Virus record (IMG/VR): IMGVR_UViG_3300008108_000769
Span: 1 to 24,947 of that record
From: a virus
Direction: 5' to 3' (one strand)
Length of the DNA: 24,947 nucleotides
Shown here: positions 1 to 8,800 of the stretch, piece after piece
Layout of the letters: the number at the start of each line of letters is the position of its first letter
Numbering within the stretch: the first letter of the stretch is position 1
Position numbers and translations under genes: made by a program
The notes under the pieces: generated by a model
The model's input: only the letters and a program-made list of their open reading frames with translations
The model's database searches: none
What the model was told of the DNA's origin: nothing

Positions 1-55
1 ACTCCGTTCTCATTGGCACTACAAATATAAAAAAGAAAATAAAAAATAAAAAGAA

Positions 56-865
56 ATGGCAGAAGTTTTTGTACCCTTAAATCGGTTCCAGTCAGTAGTA
101 ACAGGATTGACTGGAGAACAAGATGAAATATATGCAACTCCATTAGGAGTTTCATCTATTGTACTATCTTGTCAAATTACAAATAATAGTTTAGTGACAC
201 AGCCGGTTACTATATTAGTTACATCTAATAGAGAATTGCCTGTACCACAATTTGTTGACATATATAATGGTAGTTCATTTATTAGTTCTTCTGTGTCTTT
301 ATTAGATTTTAGTGGTAGTTTTGCGAGTGCATCTTTATTATTAAATGCAAATAGACAATTTTTAAGAAAAGAAATAGCAGCATATACTAATAATCAAAAT
401 AGTTTATCTGAAACTCCATTTACTTTTATATCATCATACTTTGAACAAAATACTTTAGATGATGTGGATGCAATAAAATATGATATTGTAAATAATACAA
501 CTATTAGAACAAATAAAGCAGCAAAAGCTTACTTTGATAAAAATGGTGTATCTGCAATTGCAACAACTGAATATTCCGCATCAATATTTGCATTAGATTA
601 TTTAAAAACACTGTCTACTCAAATTATAAAAAACGAATCAACAACGGGTTCAGTCGATTCTCCACTTTTATTTCAAAATGTAGTTACTCAATCTGTACTA
701 ACTGGATTTACAAACGGAAGTGTAGCGGGAATTTCGGCATCTATATATTTGGTTAATAGTTTAGTGGATGTTATTAAGGCAACCATTGAAAATCCAGTAT
801 TTACCGAACAACCACCTGTTGAGTTGGTAATAACGATAATATTATCTATTAATATTTATAGGTGA
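56..865 (+). CDS. Putative virion structural protein (269 aa)
   Basis: I do not recognise a named family with certainty. The protein is rich in Ser, Thr, Asn and beta-prone stretches, with no signal peptide or membrane segment. Residues about 15-60 carry a pattern (Y-A-T-P-x-G-V-S-S-I-V then N-N-S, then alternating Val/Thr strands) that resembles the 110-residue protein at 13343-13675 and small beta-sandwich virion proteins of environmental T4-like phages. The ATG at 56 follows an A-rich leader with at best a weak AAAGAA ribosome site and begins MAEVFVPLN. The gene ends 36 bases before the first giant fibre, so a role at the baseplate or fibre attachment point is plausible, but this is inferred from context only. 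The last 15 or so residues are AT-rich and of low complexity. That the gene is real is fairly sure; its function is not. Confidence 0.72.
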   Translation: MAEVFVPLNRFQSVVTGLTGEQDEIYATPLGVSSIVLSCQITNNSLVTQPVTILVTSNRELPVPQFVDIYNGSSFISSSVSLLDFSGSFASASLLLNANRQFLRKEIAAYTNNQNSLSETPFTFISSYFEQNTLDDVDAIKYDIVNNTTIRTNKAAKAYFDKNGVSAIATTEYSASIFALDYLKTLSTQIIKNESTTGSVDSPLLFQNVVTQSVLTGFTNGSVAGISASIYLVNSLVDVIKATIENPVFTEQPPVELVITIILSINIYR

Positions 866-873
866 TTTTTTTC

Positions 874-882
874 ATATTTATA
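874..882 (+). promoter_or_regulatory. ATATTTATA motif before the first giant fibre (possible promoter)
   Basis: This nonamer occurs in the 36-base gap, 19 bases before the ATG at 902. Another copy at 852-860 lies in the last codons of the upstream gene. The same nonamer precedes three other genes in the window. Confidence 0.35.
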
Positions 883-901
883 ATAAAGCTGGAAAGTACG
901 A

Positions 902-3900
902 ATGGCAATTAGTAATCTATTATCAGGTAGGGTAAGGGTAGTATCCCCAAAAAACGTAACACAAGATAGGTATCAATTCGTTGATTTATCTCAAGTTGAA
1001 CCTAATTTGGGTGTTCCAAACTTTTCTGCTTCACTTTCTGGTTCACCGGCTATCGTAGTTTCGGATGACCAGGGTAATAGAGGATTTGTAAGAAGCCTTG
1101 ATTTAGATAGAGTAAGTGGACAATTTACGGGGTCTTTTACCGGTAGTGCCGAATCTTTGAGCGGTAGTTTTACTGGTTCTTATACTGGTTCGTTTTCTGG
1201 TTCATATTTTGGTGATGGTGCTGGTTTATTTAATTTACCAGATACAATTAGATTAGCAAGTGGTTCTGCAACTGCTTCTATTTCACCTAATTTTGGATTA
1301 CAAATAAATGTTGATACAACGATTGCAGAAAACTTATATGTATCAAAATCAATATACGCCGAACAATTAGTTGTTAGTATAATTTCATCATCGGTAATTT
1401 ATTCATCTGGTTCAAACAAATTTGGTGATGAATTAAGTGATAAGCAAGAATTTACTGGTAGCGTAACTATAACAGGTTCTTTAGCAGTAGAAAATCAAAT
1501 TATATTTGGAGAAGCTACGGGTTCTTCTATTTCGGCATCATTTACTGGTTCTTTCTTTGGAGATGGTGCAAATTTAATCAATCTCCCACAGGCTACAAAA
1601 TTGGCAAGTGGTAGCGTAACCGCATCAGTTAGTCCTGAAAATGGATTTTTAGTTATTTCATTAGAAAGCGGTTCGATATTTAGTGGTAGTGTAAAATTAA
1701 GTAGCGGTTCTGTATTTAGTGGTAGTGGTAGAGACCTTTTTGATATACCTGAATCCGCTTTATCATTTGCACCTTTTAGAATTTCAAGTGGTAGTGTAAC
1801 CGCATCTGTTTCTCCAGTTTATGGATTTAGAGTTGAATCACCTGATAGTGGTTCTGAATTTACTGGTAGTATTAAACTATCGTCTGGTTCATTCTTTAGT
1901 GGTTCTGGTAGATTTCTTTTTGATATTCCAGAATCCGCTTTATCATTTGCACCTTTTAGAATTGCAAGTGGTTCGGTAACTGCTTCCGTTTCTCCTGTTT
2001 ATGGGTTTAGAGTAGAATCTGCGGCAAGTGGTTCTGAATTTACTGGTAGTGTGGATATTTCCGGTTCGGTAAATGTTGATGGTGCGGTAACTGCATCTTT
2101 CTTTGTGGGAGATGGTAGTAAGTTAATAAATGTACCATCGTTAGTAGCACCGAGAATTGCAAGTGGTTCTGCAACTGCATCGATATCACCGGATAGAGGA
2201 TTAGAAATTAACACATCAGCAGCGATAAATGGATATTTAGTAGTAACCGGTTCGGTTTCTGCATCACAATATAGTGGTAGTGGTAGAGGGTTATTTGATA
2301 TCCCGCGTTCTGCATTATCGGAAGAAGTATTCCGTATTGCGAGTGGCAGTGTAACTGCATCCGTTTCACCAACCGAAGGATTTAAAGTAGAATCATTAGA
2401 AAGTGGTTCTCAATTCACTGGTTCATTATTTGTAAGTGGTGGTGTTGAATTATCTTCTGGTTCTTCGTTTAGTGGTAGTGGTGAACGATTATTTAATATT
2501 CCAAGAACGGCTTTATCACCAGACGCACTTATTTCAAACTTAATAGCGAGTGGTAGTGTAACCGCATCAGTTTCCGATTCGGAAGGATTTGTTGTAAAAT
2601 CAACTGCAAGTGGTTCTACATTTAGTGGTAGTATTTTTCTATCATCTGGTTCATTTTTTAGTGGTAGTGGTGAAAAATTATTTAATATACCTCGTTCGGC
2701 TATTTCGAATTTAGATACAAATTTAATATTTTCCGGTTCGGCAACTGCATCAATAGACCCGGTAAAAGGATTTAATGTAAACATTTATAGTAAGTTTAGT
2801 GGAAGTATGATTGTTTCATCTTCAAACTATGCAATACCAAGTCAATCATTAAATACAGTATATGATGTAACAAATAATGGATTTAGTGCATATTTGTTTA
2901 CAAACGCAATAAGTGCTTCAAATCCAACATTGACTTTAGTAAGAGGAGTTACTTATACTTTTAACGTAAACGCACTTGGACATCCTTTTTGGATAAAATC
3001 AGGAAGTAGTAAAGTTAGCGGAACGAATGATGCATATAATACAAATGTTACAAACAATGGTACTGATAATGGAACTATTATATTTAGTCCAGATGAACTA
3101 ACACCGGATAACCTATATTATATTTGTCAGAATCATAGTACTATGAATGGCGATATTACAATTGTTAATTCAATTGAAATACCTGCAGAAATTACATTCA
3201 TAGGAAAAACTAATATAACAGGAAGTTTAGGAGTAAGTGGAAGTATATTTTTAGGAAGTGGTTCATTCTTTAGTGGTAGTGGTAGAGGGTTATTTGATAT
3301 CCCACAATCGGCATTTACCGGTGATGCATTTAGAATTGCAAGTGGTTCTGTCACGGCTTCTGTTTCGCCTGTTTATGGGTTTAAAGTAGAATCTTTAGAA
3401 AGAGGTAGTGAATTTACGGGTAGTATTATTGTATCTGGCTCAATTACTGCGGAAAGAATATTTTCAGCGGATTTTACAGGTTCATTTGAAGGTGATGGTA
3501 GTAGATTAAGAAATGTACCATCGATAGAAGGAACTAGAATTGTTTCTGGTTCTGTAACTGCATCCGTTTCTCCAATTTATGGATTTAGATTAGAAGGCGG
3601 TGAAAGAGCGGAATTTTCATCTTCTATATTTGTAAGTGGTAGTTTAGGTATAGAACTTGCATCCGGTTCATCGTATTCCGGTAGTGGTGCAAGATTATTT
3701 AATATTCCAAGAACAGCATTAGCTCCTGACGCATTATTTAGTGAAAAAATTGTAAGTGGTAGTGTTACCGCATCAGTATCTCCTAATTTTGGATTTGTTG
3801 TAACTTCAATTGAAACCGGTTCTACATTCTATGGAGAAGTTAGAGTAATAACAGGTTCATCATTCTCTGGTAGTGGTAGAAAATTATTTGATATACCAGT

Positions 3901-5872
3901 AGCGGCATTATCTGATTTAGATACATCAAAAATATTTAGTGGTTCGGCAACGGCATCTATTTCACCTGATAAAGGATTTTTAGTAAATACCGGTGTAACC
4001 GTTAGAGATTACCTAATTGTAACAGGTTCAACTGATTTAAAATCTAATTTAGTTGTAACGGGTTCTTTAGTAGTAAACCAATCTGCTTTATTTAAATCTG
4101 GTATTTCATCATCGGTATTTAGTGGTAGTGGTAGAGGATTGACGGATATACCATTTTCGGCATTATCTCAAGAATTATTTAGAATTGCATCTGGATCCGT
4201 AACGGCTTCAGCATTGCCAAATAGAGGATTTATTGTTGAATCTGGTTTACTTGGTTCTCAATTAACTGGTAGTGTTTCTATTAGTGGTAGTTTATTTGCA
4301 TTTGGAAATATAGAATTACAAAGTGGTTCGGCATTTAGTGGTAGTGGTAGAAATTTATTTGATATTCCAGAATCTGCTTTATCGTTTGCACCAAATAAAA
4401 TTGCAAGTGGTAGTGTAACTGCATCCGTTTCGCCTCTATTTGGATTTAAAGTACAATCATTTGATAGTGGTTCTGAATTTACTGGTAGTGTTGATATAAC
4501 CGGAAGTCTTTTAGTAAGAGGTGATGTAACTTCAACTAGTGGTTCTTATTTCATCGGTGATGGTAGATACTTATCAAATATTACATTAGCTAATTTAGCA
4601 ATTGATTCTACAAAAATATTTAGTGGTTCGGCAACGGCATCTATTTCACCAAACGAAGGATTTGAAGTAAATGTTCATTCTAGATTTGATGGTAGTTTTA
4701 TCGTATCATCATCTGCAAGACCATTGCCTAACGAATTAATAGATAATATCATATATGTAACTAACGATGGAAGTAGTGCGTATGTAGTGAGTAATGGAAA
4801 TGTATCTGGTTCAAACGCAACATTAACATTAGTAAGGGGTGTTCAATATACTTTTAATGTAAACGCAGTAGGTCATCCATTGTGGATTAAGTTTGTTAAT
4901 TCATTTGGTACTTCTAATGCCGTTAGTCAAAGTATTACAAATAACGGAGATGATAGTGGAAATATTGTATTTACTCCGTATTCTGGTTCACCTAACACAT
5001 TATATTATAACTGCCAATTGCATTCGTCAATGGCGGGACAATTGAATATTGTTGATTTTTTAGAAATACCATCAGAAATAACATTAATAGGTGATACACA
5101 AATTACCGGAAGTTTAGATGTATCTGGTCCAATTTCGGCTTCTATGTTTAGTGGTAGTGGTAGAGGATTATTTGATATTCCTCGTTCGGCATTATCAGAA
5201 GAAGTATTTAGAATTGCAACCGGTAGTATTACCGCATCTGTAACTCCAGAAAGAGGATTTTTGGTTGAATCATTGGAAAGTGGTTCTACGTTTAGTGGAA
5301 GTATTACAATGGCTAGTGGTTCATTTATTAGTTCATCTGGTAGATTATTCTTTGATATACCTCGTTCGGCATTAACCGAAGACGCATTAATATCAGCGGA
5401 AATCAAATCTGGTTCAGTAACAGCATCAGTAAGTCCAGTTGATGGGTTTAGGGTTTTAACACCATTTACATCATCTATTGATGAATCCGGTTCATTTAGT
5501 ACGCAAATAGCATCACAATTTACTGGTTCAATTTCAGTAAGCGGAAGTATCTATGTTAATGACCCAAGTGGTGGTTTATTCATAGATTCTTCTTCATTCA
5601 TTTATGCGGAAGGTACATTTTTAAGAAATATTCCTAAATCAGCATTAACCGAAGATGCACTTATTAGTACTGAAATTAAATCTGGTTCGGTAACCGCATC
5701 AGTATCACCTGATTTTGGATTCAAAGTAATTACTCCATTTACTGGTTCGGATGTTGGTTCTCAATTTACCGGTTCAATTGAAGTTAGTGGAAGTATAAGA
5801 GCATGCTTCGGTAGCAAGTGGCGAATCTTTTATAGTAATAACAGCAAAGACTGGTTCTCAAATTGGTTCTGA
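902..5872 (+). CDS. Giant tail fibre protein, N-terminal part (frame broken near 5804)
   Basis: This is a repetitive fibre protein of the virion. Residues 1-75 form a non-repetitive head (MAISNLLSG...) likely to attach to the tail. After that come tandem beta modules: [14 protein letters not shown] units (18 by eye) alternating with F-x-G-D-G or SGSGRxLFDIPxSAL units and [14 protein letters not shown] linkers. Two cupredoxin-like domains are inserted at residues about 654-757 and 1282-1385. The ATG at 902 has GGAAAG five bases upstream and an ATATTTATA motif at 874-882. In-module sequence stops at residue 1634; the last 22 residues (CFGSKWR...) are unlike everything before them, and fibre modules resume in another frame from 5805. 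I therefore read this ORF and the next as one interrupted gene of at least 3,581 codons. Long shafts of this kind are normally trimeric. Confidence 0.85.
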   Translation: MAISNLLSGRVRVVSPKNVTQDRYQFVDLSQVEPNLGVPNFSASLSGSPAIVVSDDQGNRGFVRSLDLDRVSGQFTGSFTGSAESLSGSFTGSYTGSFSGSYFGDGAGLFNLPDTIRLASGSATASISPNFGLQINVDTTIAENLYVSKSIYAEQLVVSIISSSVIYSSGSNKFGDELSDKQEFTGSVTITGSLAVENQIIFGEATGSSISASFTGSFFGDGANLINLPQATKLASGSVTASVSPENGFLVISLESGSIFSGSVKLSSGSVFSGSGRDLFDIPESALSFAPFRISSGSVTASVSPVYGFRVESPDSGSEFTGSIKLSSGSFFSGSGRFLFDIPESALSFAPFRIASGSVTASVSPVYGFRVESAASGSEFTGSVDISGSVNVDGAVTASFFVGDGSKLINVPSLVAPRIASGSATASISPDRGLEINTSAAINGYLVVTGSVSASQYSGSGRGLFDIPRSALSEEVFRIASGSVTASVSPTEGFKVESLESGSQFTGSLFVSGGVELSSGSSFSGSGERLFNIPRTALSPDALISNLIASGSVTASVSDSEGFVVKSTASGSTFSGSIFLSSGSFFSGSGEKLFNIPRSAISNLDTNLIFSGSATASIDPVKGFNVNIYSKFSGSMIVSSSNYAIPSQSLNTVYDVTNNGFSAYLFTNAISASNPTLTLVRGVTYTFNVNALGHPFWIKSGSSKVSGTNDAYNTNVTNNGTDNGTIIFSPDELTPDNLYYICQNHSTMNGDITIVNSIEIPAEITFIGKTNITGSLGVSGSIFLGSGSFFSGSGRGLFDIPQSAFTGDAFRIASGSVTASVSPVYGFKVESLERGSEFTGSIIVSGSITAERIFSADFTGSFEGDGSRLRNVPSIEGTRIVSGSVTASVSPIYGFRLEGGERAEFSSSIFVSGSLGIELASGSSYSGSGARLFNIPRTALAPDALFSEKIVSGSVTASVSPNFGFVVTSIETGSTFYGEVRVITGSSFSGSGRKLFDIPVAALSDLDTSKIFSGSATASISPDKGFLVNTGVTVRDYLIVTGSTDLKSNLVVTGSLVVNQSALFKSGISSSVFSGSGRGLTDIPFSALSQELFRIASGSVTASALPNRGFIVESGLLGSQLTGSVSISGSLFAFGNIELQSGSAFSGSGRNLFDIPESALSFAPNKIASGSVTASVSPLFGFKVQSFDSGSEFTGSVDITGSLLVRGDVTSTSGSYFIGDGRYLSNITLANLAIDSTKIFSGSATASISPNEGFEVNVHSRFDGSFIVSSSARPLPNELIDNIIYVTNDGSSAYVVSNGNVSGSNATLTLVRGVQYTFNVNAVGHPLWIKFVNSFGTSNAVSQSITNNGDDSGNIVFTPYSGSPNTLYYNCQLHSSMAGQLNIVDFLEIPSEITLIGDTQITGSLDVSGPISASMFSGSGRGLFDIPRSALSEEVFRIATGSITASVTPERGFLVESLESGSTFSGSITMASGSFISSSGRLFFDIPRSALTEDALISAEIKSGSVTASVSPVDGFRVLTPFTSSIDESGSFSTQIASQFTGSISVSGSIYVNDPSGGLFIDSSSFIYAEGTFLRNIPKSALTEDALISTEIKSGSVTASVSPDFGFKVITPFTGSDVGSQFTGSIEVSGSIRACFGSKWRIFYSNNSKDWFSNWF
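2861..3172 (+). other. Cupredoxin-like domain embedded in the fibre, copy 1
   Basis: Residues about 654-757 of the first fibre break from the repeat pattern. They read as beta strands ([18 protein letters not shown]), a GHPFWIK turn, and [12 protein letters not shown] near the end. The candidate copper ligands are H694, C742, H745 and M748. The spacing Cys-x2-His-x2-Met is that of amicyanin, and the order (early His, then Cys, His and Met late in the domain) is that of type-1 copper proteins. The assignment rests on motif order and strand pattern; copper binding has not been shown. Confidence 0.6.
4747..5056 (+). other. Cupredoxin-like domain embedded in the fibre, copy 2
   Basis: Residues about 1282-1385 repeat the domain at 2861-3172: [25 protein letters not shown] and [12 protein letters not shown]. 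The candidate ligands are H1325, C1371, H1374 and M1377, again Cys-x2-His-x2-Met. The surrounding modules match those around copy 1 too, so the whole block appears to have been duplicated. Ligand positions are conserved although many other residues have changed. Confidence 0.6.
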
Positions 5873-8800
5873 ATTTACTGGTAGTGTAGGAATTAGTGGT
5901 TCACTTTACGCATCTGAATTTATATTTGGTGATGGTAGATACATCACAAACGTAGTTGCAGCCGCAGCACCTTTTATCGCCAGTGGTTCGGCAACTGCAT
6001 CGGTAGCTAATGGATTTGATTTTAGAGTAATAACTTCGGCAACTGGTTCTGAAATTGGTTCTGAATTTACTGGTAGTGTTTCAGTTAGTGGTTCATTAAC
6101 TGCCGATGATTTAACTGCAAGAGGATTCTTATTTGGTGATGGTAGATATATCACAAATGTACAAGCGGCAGCAGCTCCGTTAATTGCTAGTGGTTCGGCA
6201 ACTGCATCGGTAGCAAGTGGTAAGTTCTTCCAAGTGGTAACCGGAGTTACTGGTTCTGATATAGGAACACAAATTACCGGTTCGGTTTCAATTACCGGTT
6301 CATTAACTGCATCTTTATTCATTGGAGATGGTGGTGGATTATTTAACATCCCACCTGAAGCGATTGAGAATCTTGAATTAGATAAAATTAATTCTGGTTC
6401 TGCAAGAGCAATTATTGACCCATCTAAATTGGATGTAAACGTACCAATAACTGCTGCAAGATACGATGGAGATGGTAGTGGATTATTTAATATCCCTGCG
6501 GAAGCATTGGAAGATTTACAATTAGATAGAATTATATCTGGATCTGTTGAGGCAGTTATTTCTCCAAATAAAGGATTAGAAATAAACACATCAGTAAGAA
6601 TATTCTCTGGTTCGTTGGCAGTGAGTGGTGGTATATTTGTAACTGGTTCAGATGTTGTACTTCAATCTGGAAGTAGATATGTGGGAGATGGTAGTGGGTT
6701 AAGAAATATTAACATTGCGAATTTAGCATTTGAAACATCAATATTAAAATCGGGTTCTCAATTTGCAGAAATATCTCCTGATTTAGGATTTAGAGTAAGT
6801 ACTTCATCTTCAATTGATGGTAACTTAACCGTAACACATAATATATCGGCGGTAGATATAACTGGTTCACACGCAGTATTCGCACCAATCGTAAGTGGTG
6901 GTTTAATTGGTACATACAATTTCCAAGGAGTAGGACCAACTGCATCTGCTGAATACGATATGTTAAGGTTTGATGAAAATAGAGGATATTTTGTTCCTCA
7001 ACCTGAGACATCATTAACTGAAACCGTATCATTTAGTAATATAAGTGATTTAACAATTGTACACAATTTAGGAATCCTTTACCCAATGGTACAGGTTTAC
7101 GCAACTGGTTCGGAAGACCAAATTATCCCTGGTACAATTAAATCAATCGATGAAGATACAATTCAAATTAAATTTGCTGGATTAACTTCTGGACATGTTG
7201 TAATTGGTAGTGGTGGTTCTTTGATTAATGGTACTATAAATGGAGATAGAGTATTTGGTGAAGTATTATCAGCATCATATGCTCGTAGAGCTGAAGTTGC
7301 TGTATCTGTTCAAGGATTTGATTCTGCATCTTTAGCATCGTTATCCGCTTCATTAGGGGATTCATCTCAATATGTAAGAAACAATCAAACCGCATCAATG
7401 AGTGTGTTTAGTGCAGTAAGTTCTTCTTACGCATTAACCGCATCTTTCGCTTTAAATGGCGGTGGTGGTGGAACTGAATTATTTATTTATCATACTGGTT
7501 CGTTAGTAAAATCTCAAACCGCAAAAATAAACTTTAGTGGTTCTGGGGTAGATGTGATTTCATCTGGTTCGGATGGAGTATTGGTAACAATAAATGGTGG
7601 AGCAGCTCAATCATCTCAAACGGCATCTTATATTTTATCAACTGGAGTAGATGGACCGTTGGGAATGGATAGTATAACTTTTTCAAGAACCGCATCATAC
7701 GCATTATTTGCATTAAGTACTCCATCATCTGATACATCTTCATTCTTACAAATTAACACAGACCAAACAATAAACGCATCACTTACAATTAGTGGAAGTT
7801 TAGGTGTTAGTGGTAGTATAATGCTTGGGGGAATCGTATCGGCATCATATGATGAGGTTGTAACGTGGGACCCAATAACTAAAAAATTAGGATATAGAAA
7901 CGTAGCAGCTGCTGTAGGTTCATCTGGAACCGGTGGTTCTTCTGGTTCTTCTGGTACATCTGGATTTACCGGTACATCTGGTTCATCTGGTAGTTCTGGT
8001 TCTTCTGGTACATCTGGAAGCAGTGGAAGTTCGGGAGTAGATGGTACATCTGGTTCATCCGGTAGTTCGGGAAGTTCAGGTTCAACTGGAACTTCTGGTT
8101 CATCTGGAAGTAGTGGTAGTAGTGGTTCATCTGGTTCTTCTGGCTCATCTGGAAGCTCTGGTACATCTGGTTCTTCTGGTTCATCTGGAAGTTCCGGTAC
8201 TAGTGGCACTAGTGGCACATCTGGTACATCCGGTTCGGACGGAAGTTCTGGAACATCTGGTACATCCGGGTCATCGGGAACATCAGGAAGTTCAGGTAGT
8301 TCAGGAACATCTGGTACATCCGGGTCATCTGGTTCATCAGGAACATCTGGCACATCAGGTTCTTCTGGTTCTTCTGGAAGTGGAGGTTCATCTGGTAGTA
8401 GTGGTTCAACTGGTTCTGCAGGAACTTCTGGTTCATCTGGAAGTGGAGGTTCATCTGGTAGTTCAGGTAGTTCAGGTAGTTCAGGAACTTCTGGTACATC
8501 GGGTTCTTCTGGTTCATCTGCAACATCGGGTACTAGTGGTAGTTCCGGAACATCTGCATCTTCTGGTAGTGGTGGTACTGCCGGGACATCTGGCACCTCT
8601 GGTACATCAGGTACGAGTGGCACATCTGGTACATCTGGTTCTTCTGGTAGTGGCGGAACATCTGCTACATCTGGAACATCGGCATCTTCTGGTACCGGTG
8701 GTTCAGCAGGTACATCTGGTACCTCTGGAACTTCTGGACAAAGCGGCACATCTGGTACATCTGGTTCATCTGGTTCTTCTGGTACATCCGGGTCATCTGG

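Larger units (their letters stand above)
1254..6795 (+). repeat. Tandem [14 protein letters not shown] / SGSGRxLFDIP fibre modules
   Basis: Coding repeats spaced at irregular intervals, mostly about 50-80 residues, run through both pieces of the first fibre. I count 18 SGS(V/A)TAS cores up to 5750 and about six more diverged ones after the frame break (for example [31 protein letters not shown]). At DNA level they recur as near-copies of agtggtagtgtaaccgcatc. Each core is followed by a GF strand, a VES..SGSxFTGS linker and either a GDG or an SGSGR-LF-IP unit. The array is a natural site for recombination and for misassembly. Confidence 0.85.

Noticed and set aside
1-55. Feature in the A-rich leader before the first gene
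   Set aside because: It is too short, with no motif shared with the other gaps; nothing can be supported.
874-882. Canonical T4 late promoter TATAAATA upstream of the genes
   Set aside because: The octamer reads in that form only on the minus strand; on the coding strand it is TATTTATA. I report the motif only as a possible different promoter.
5795-5875. Programmed ribosomal frameshift joining the two fibre pieces
   Set aside because: I see no slippery heptamer or following hairpin, and joining the frames would still lack a conserved module.
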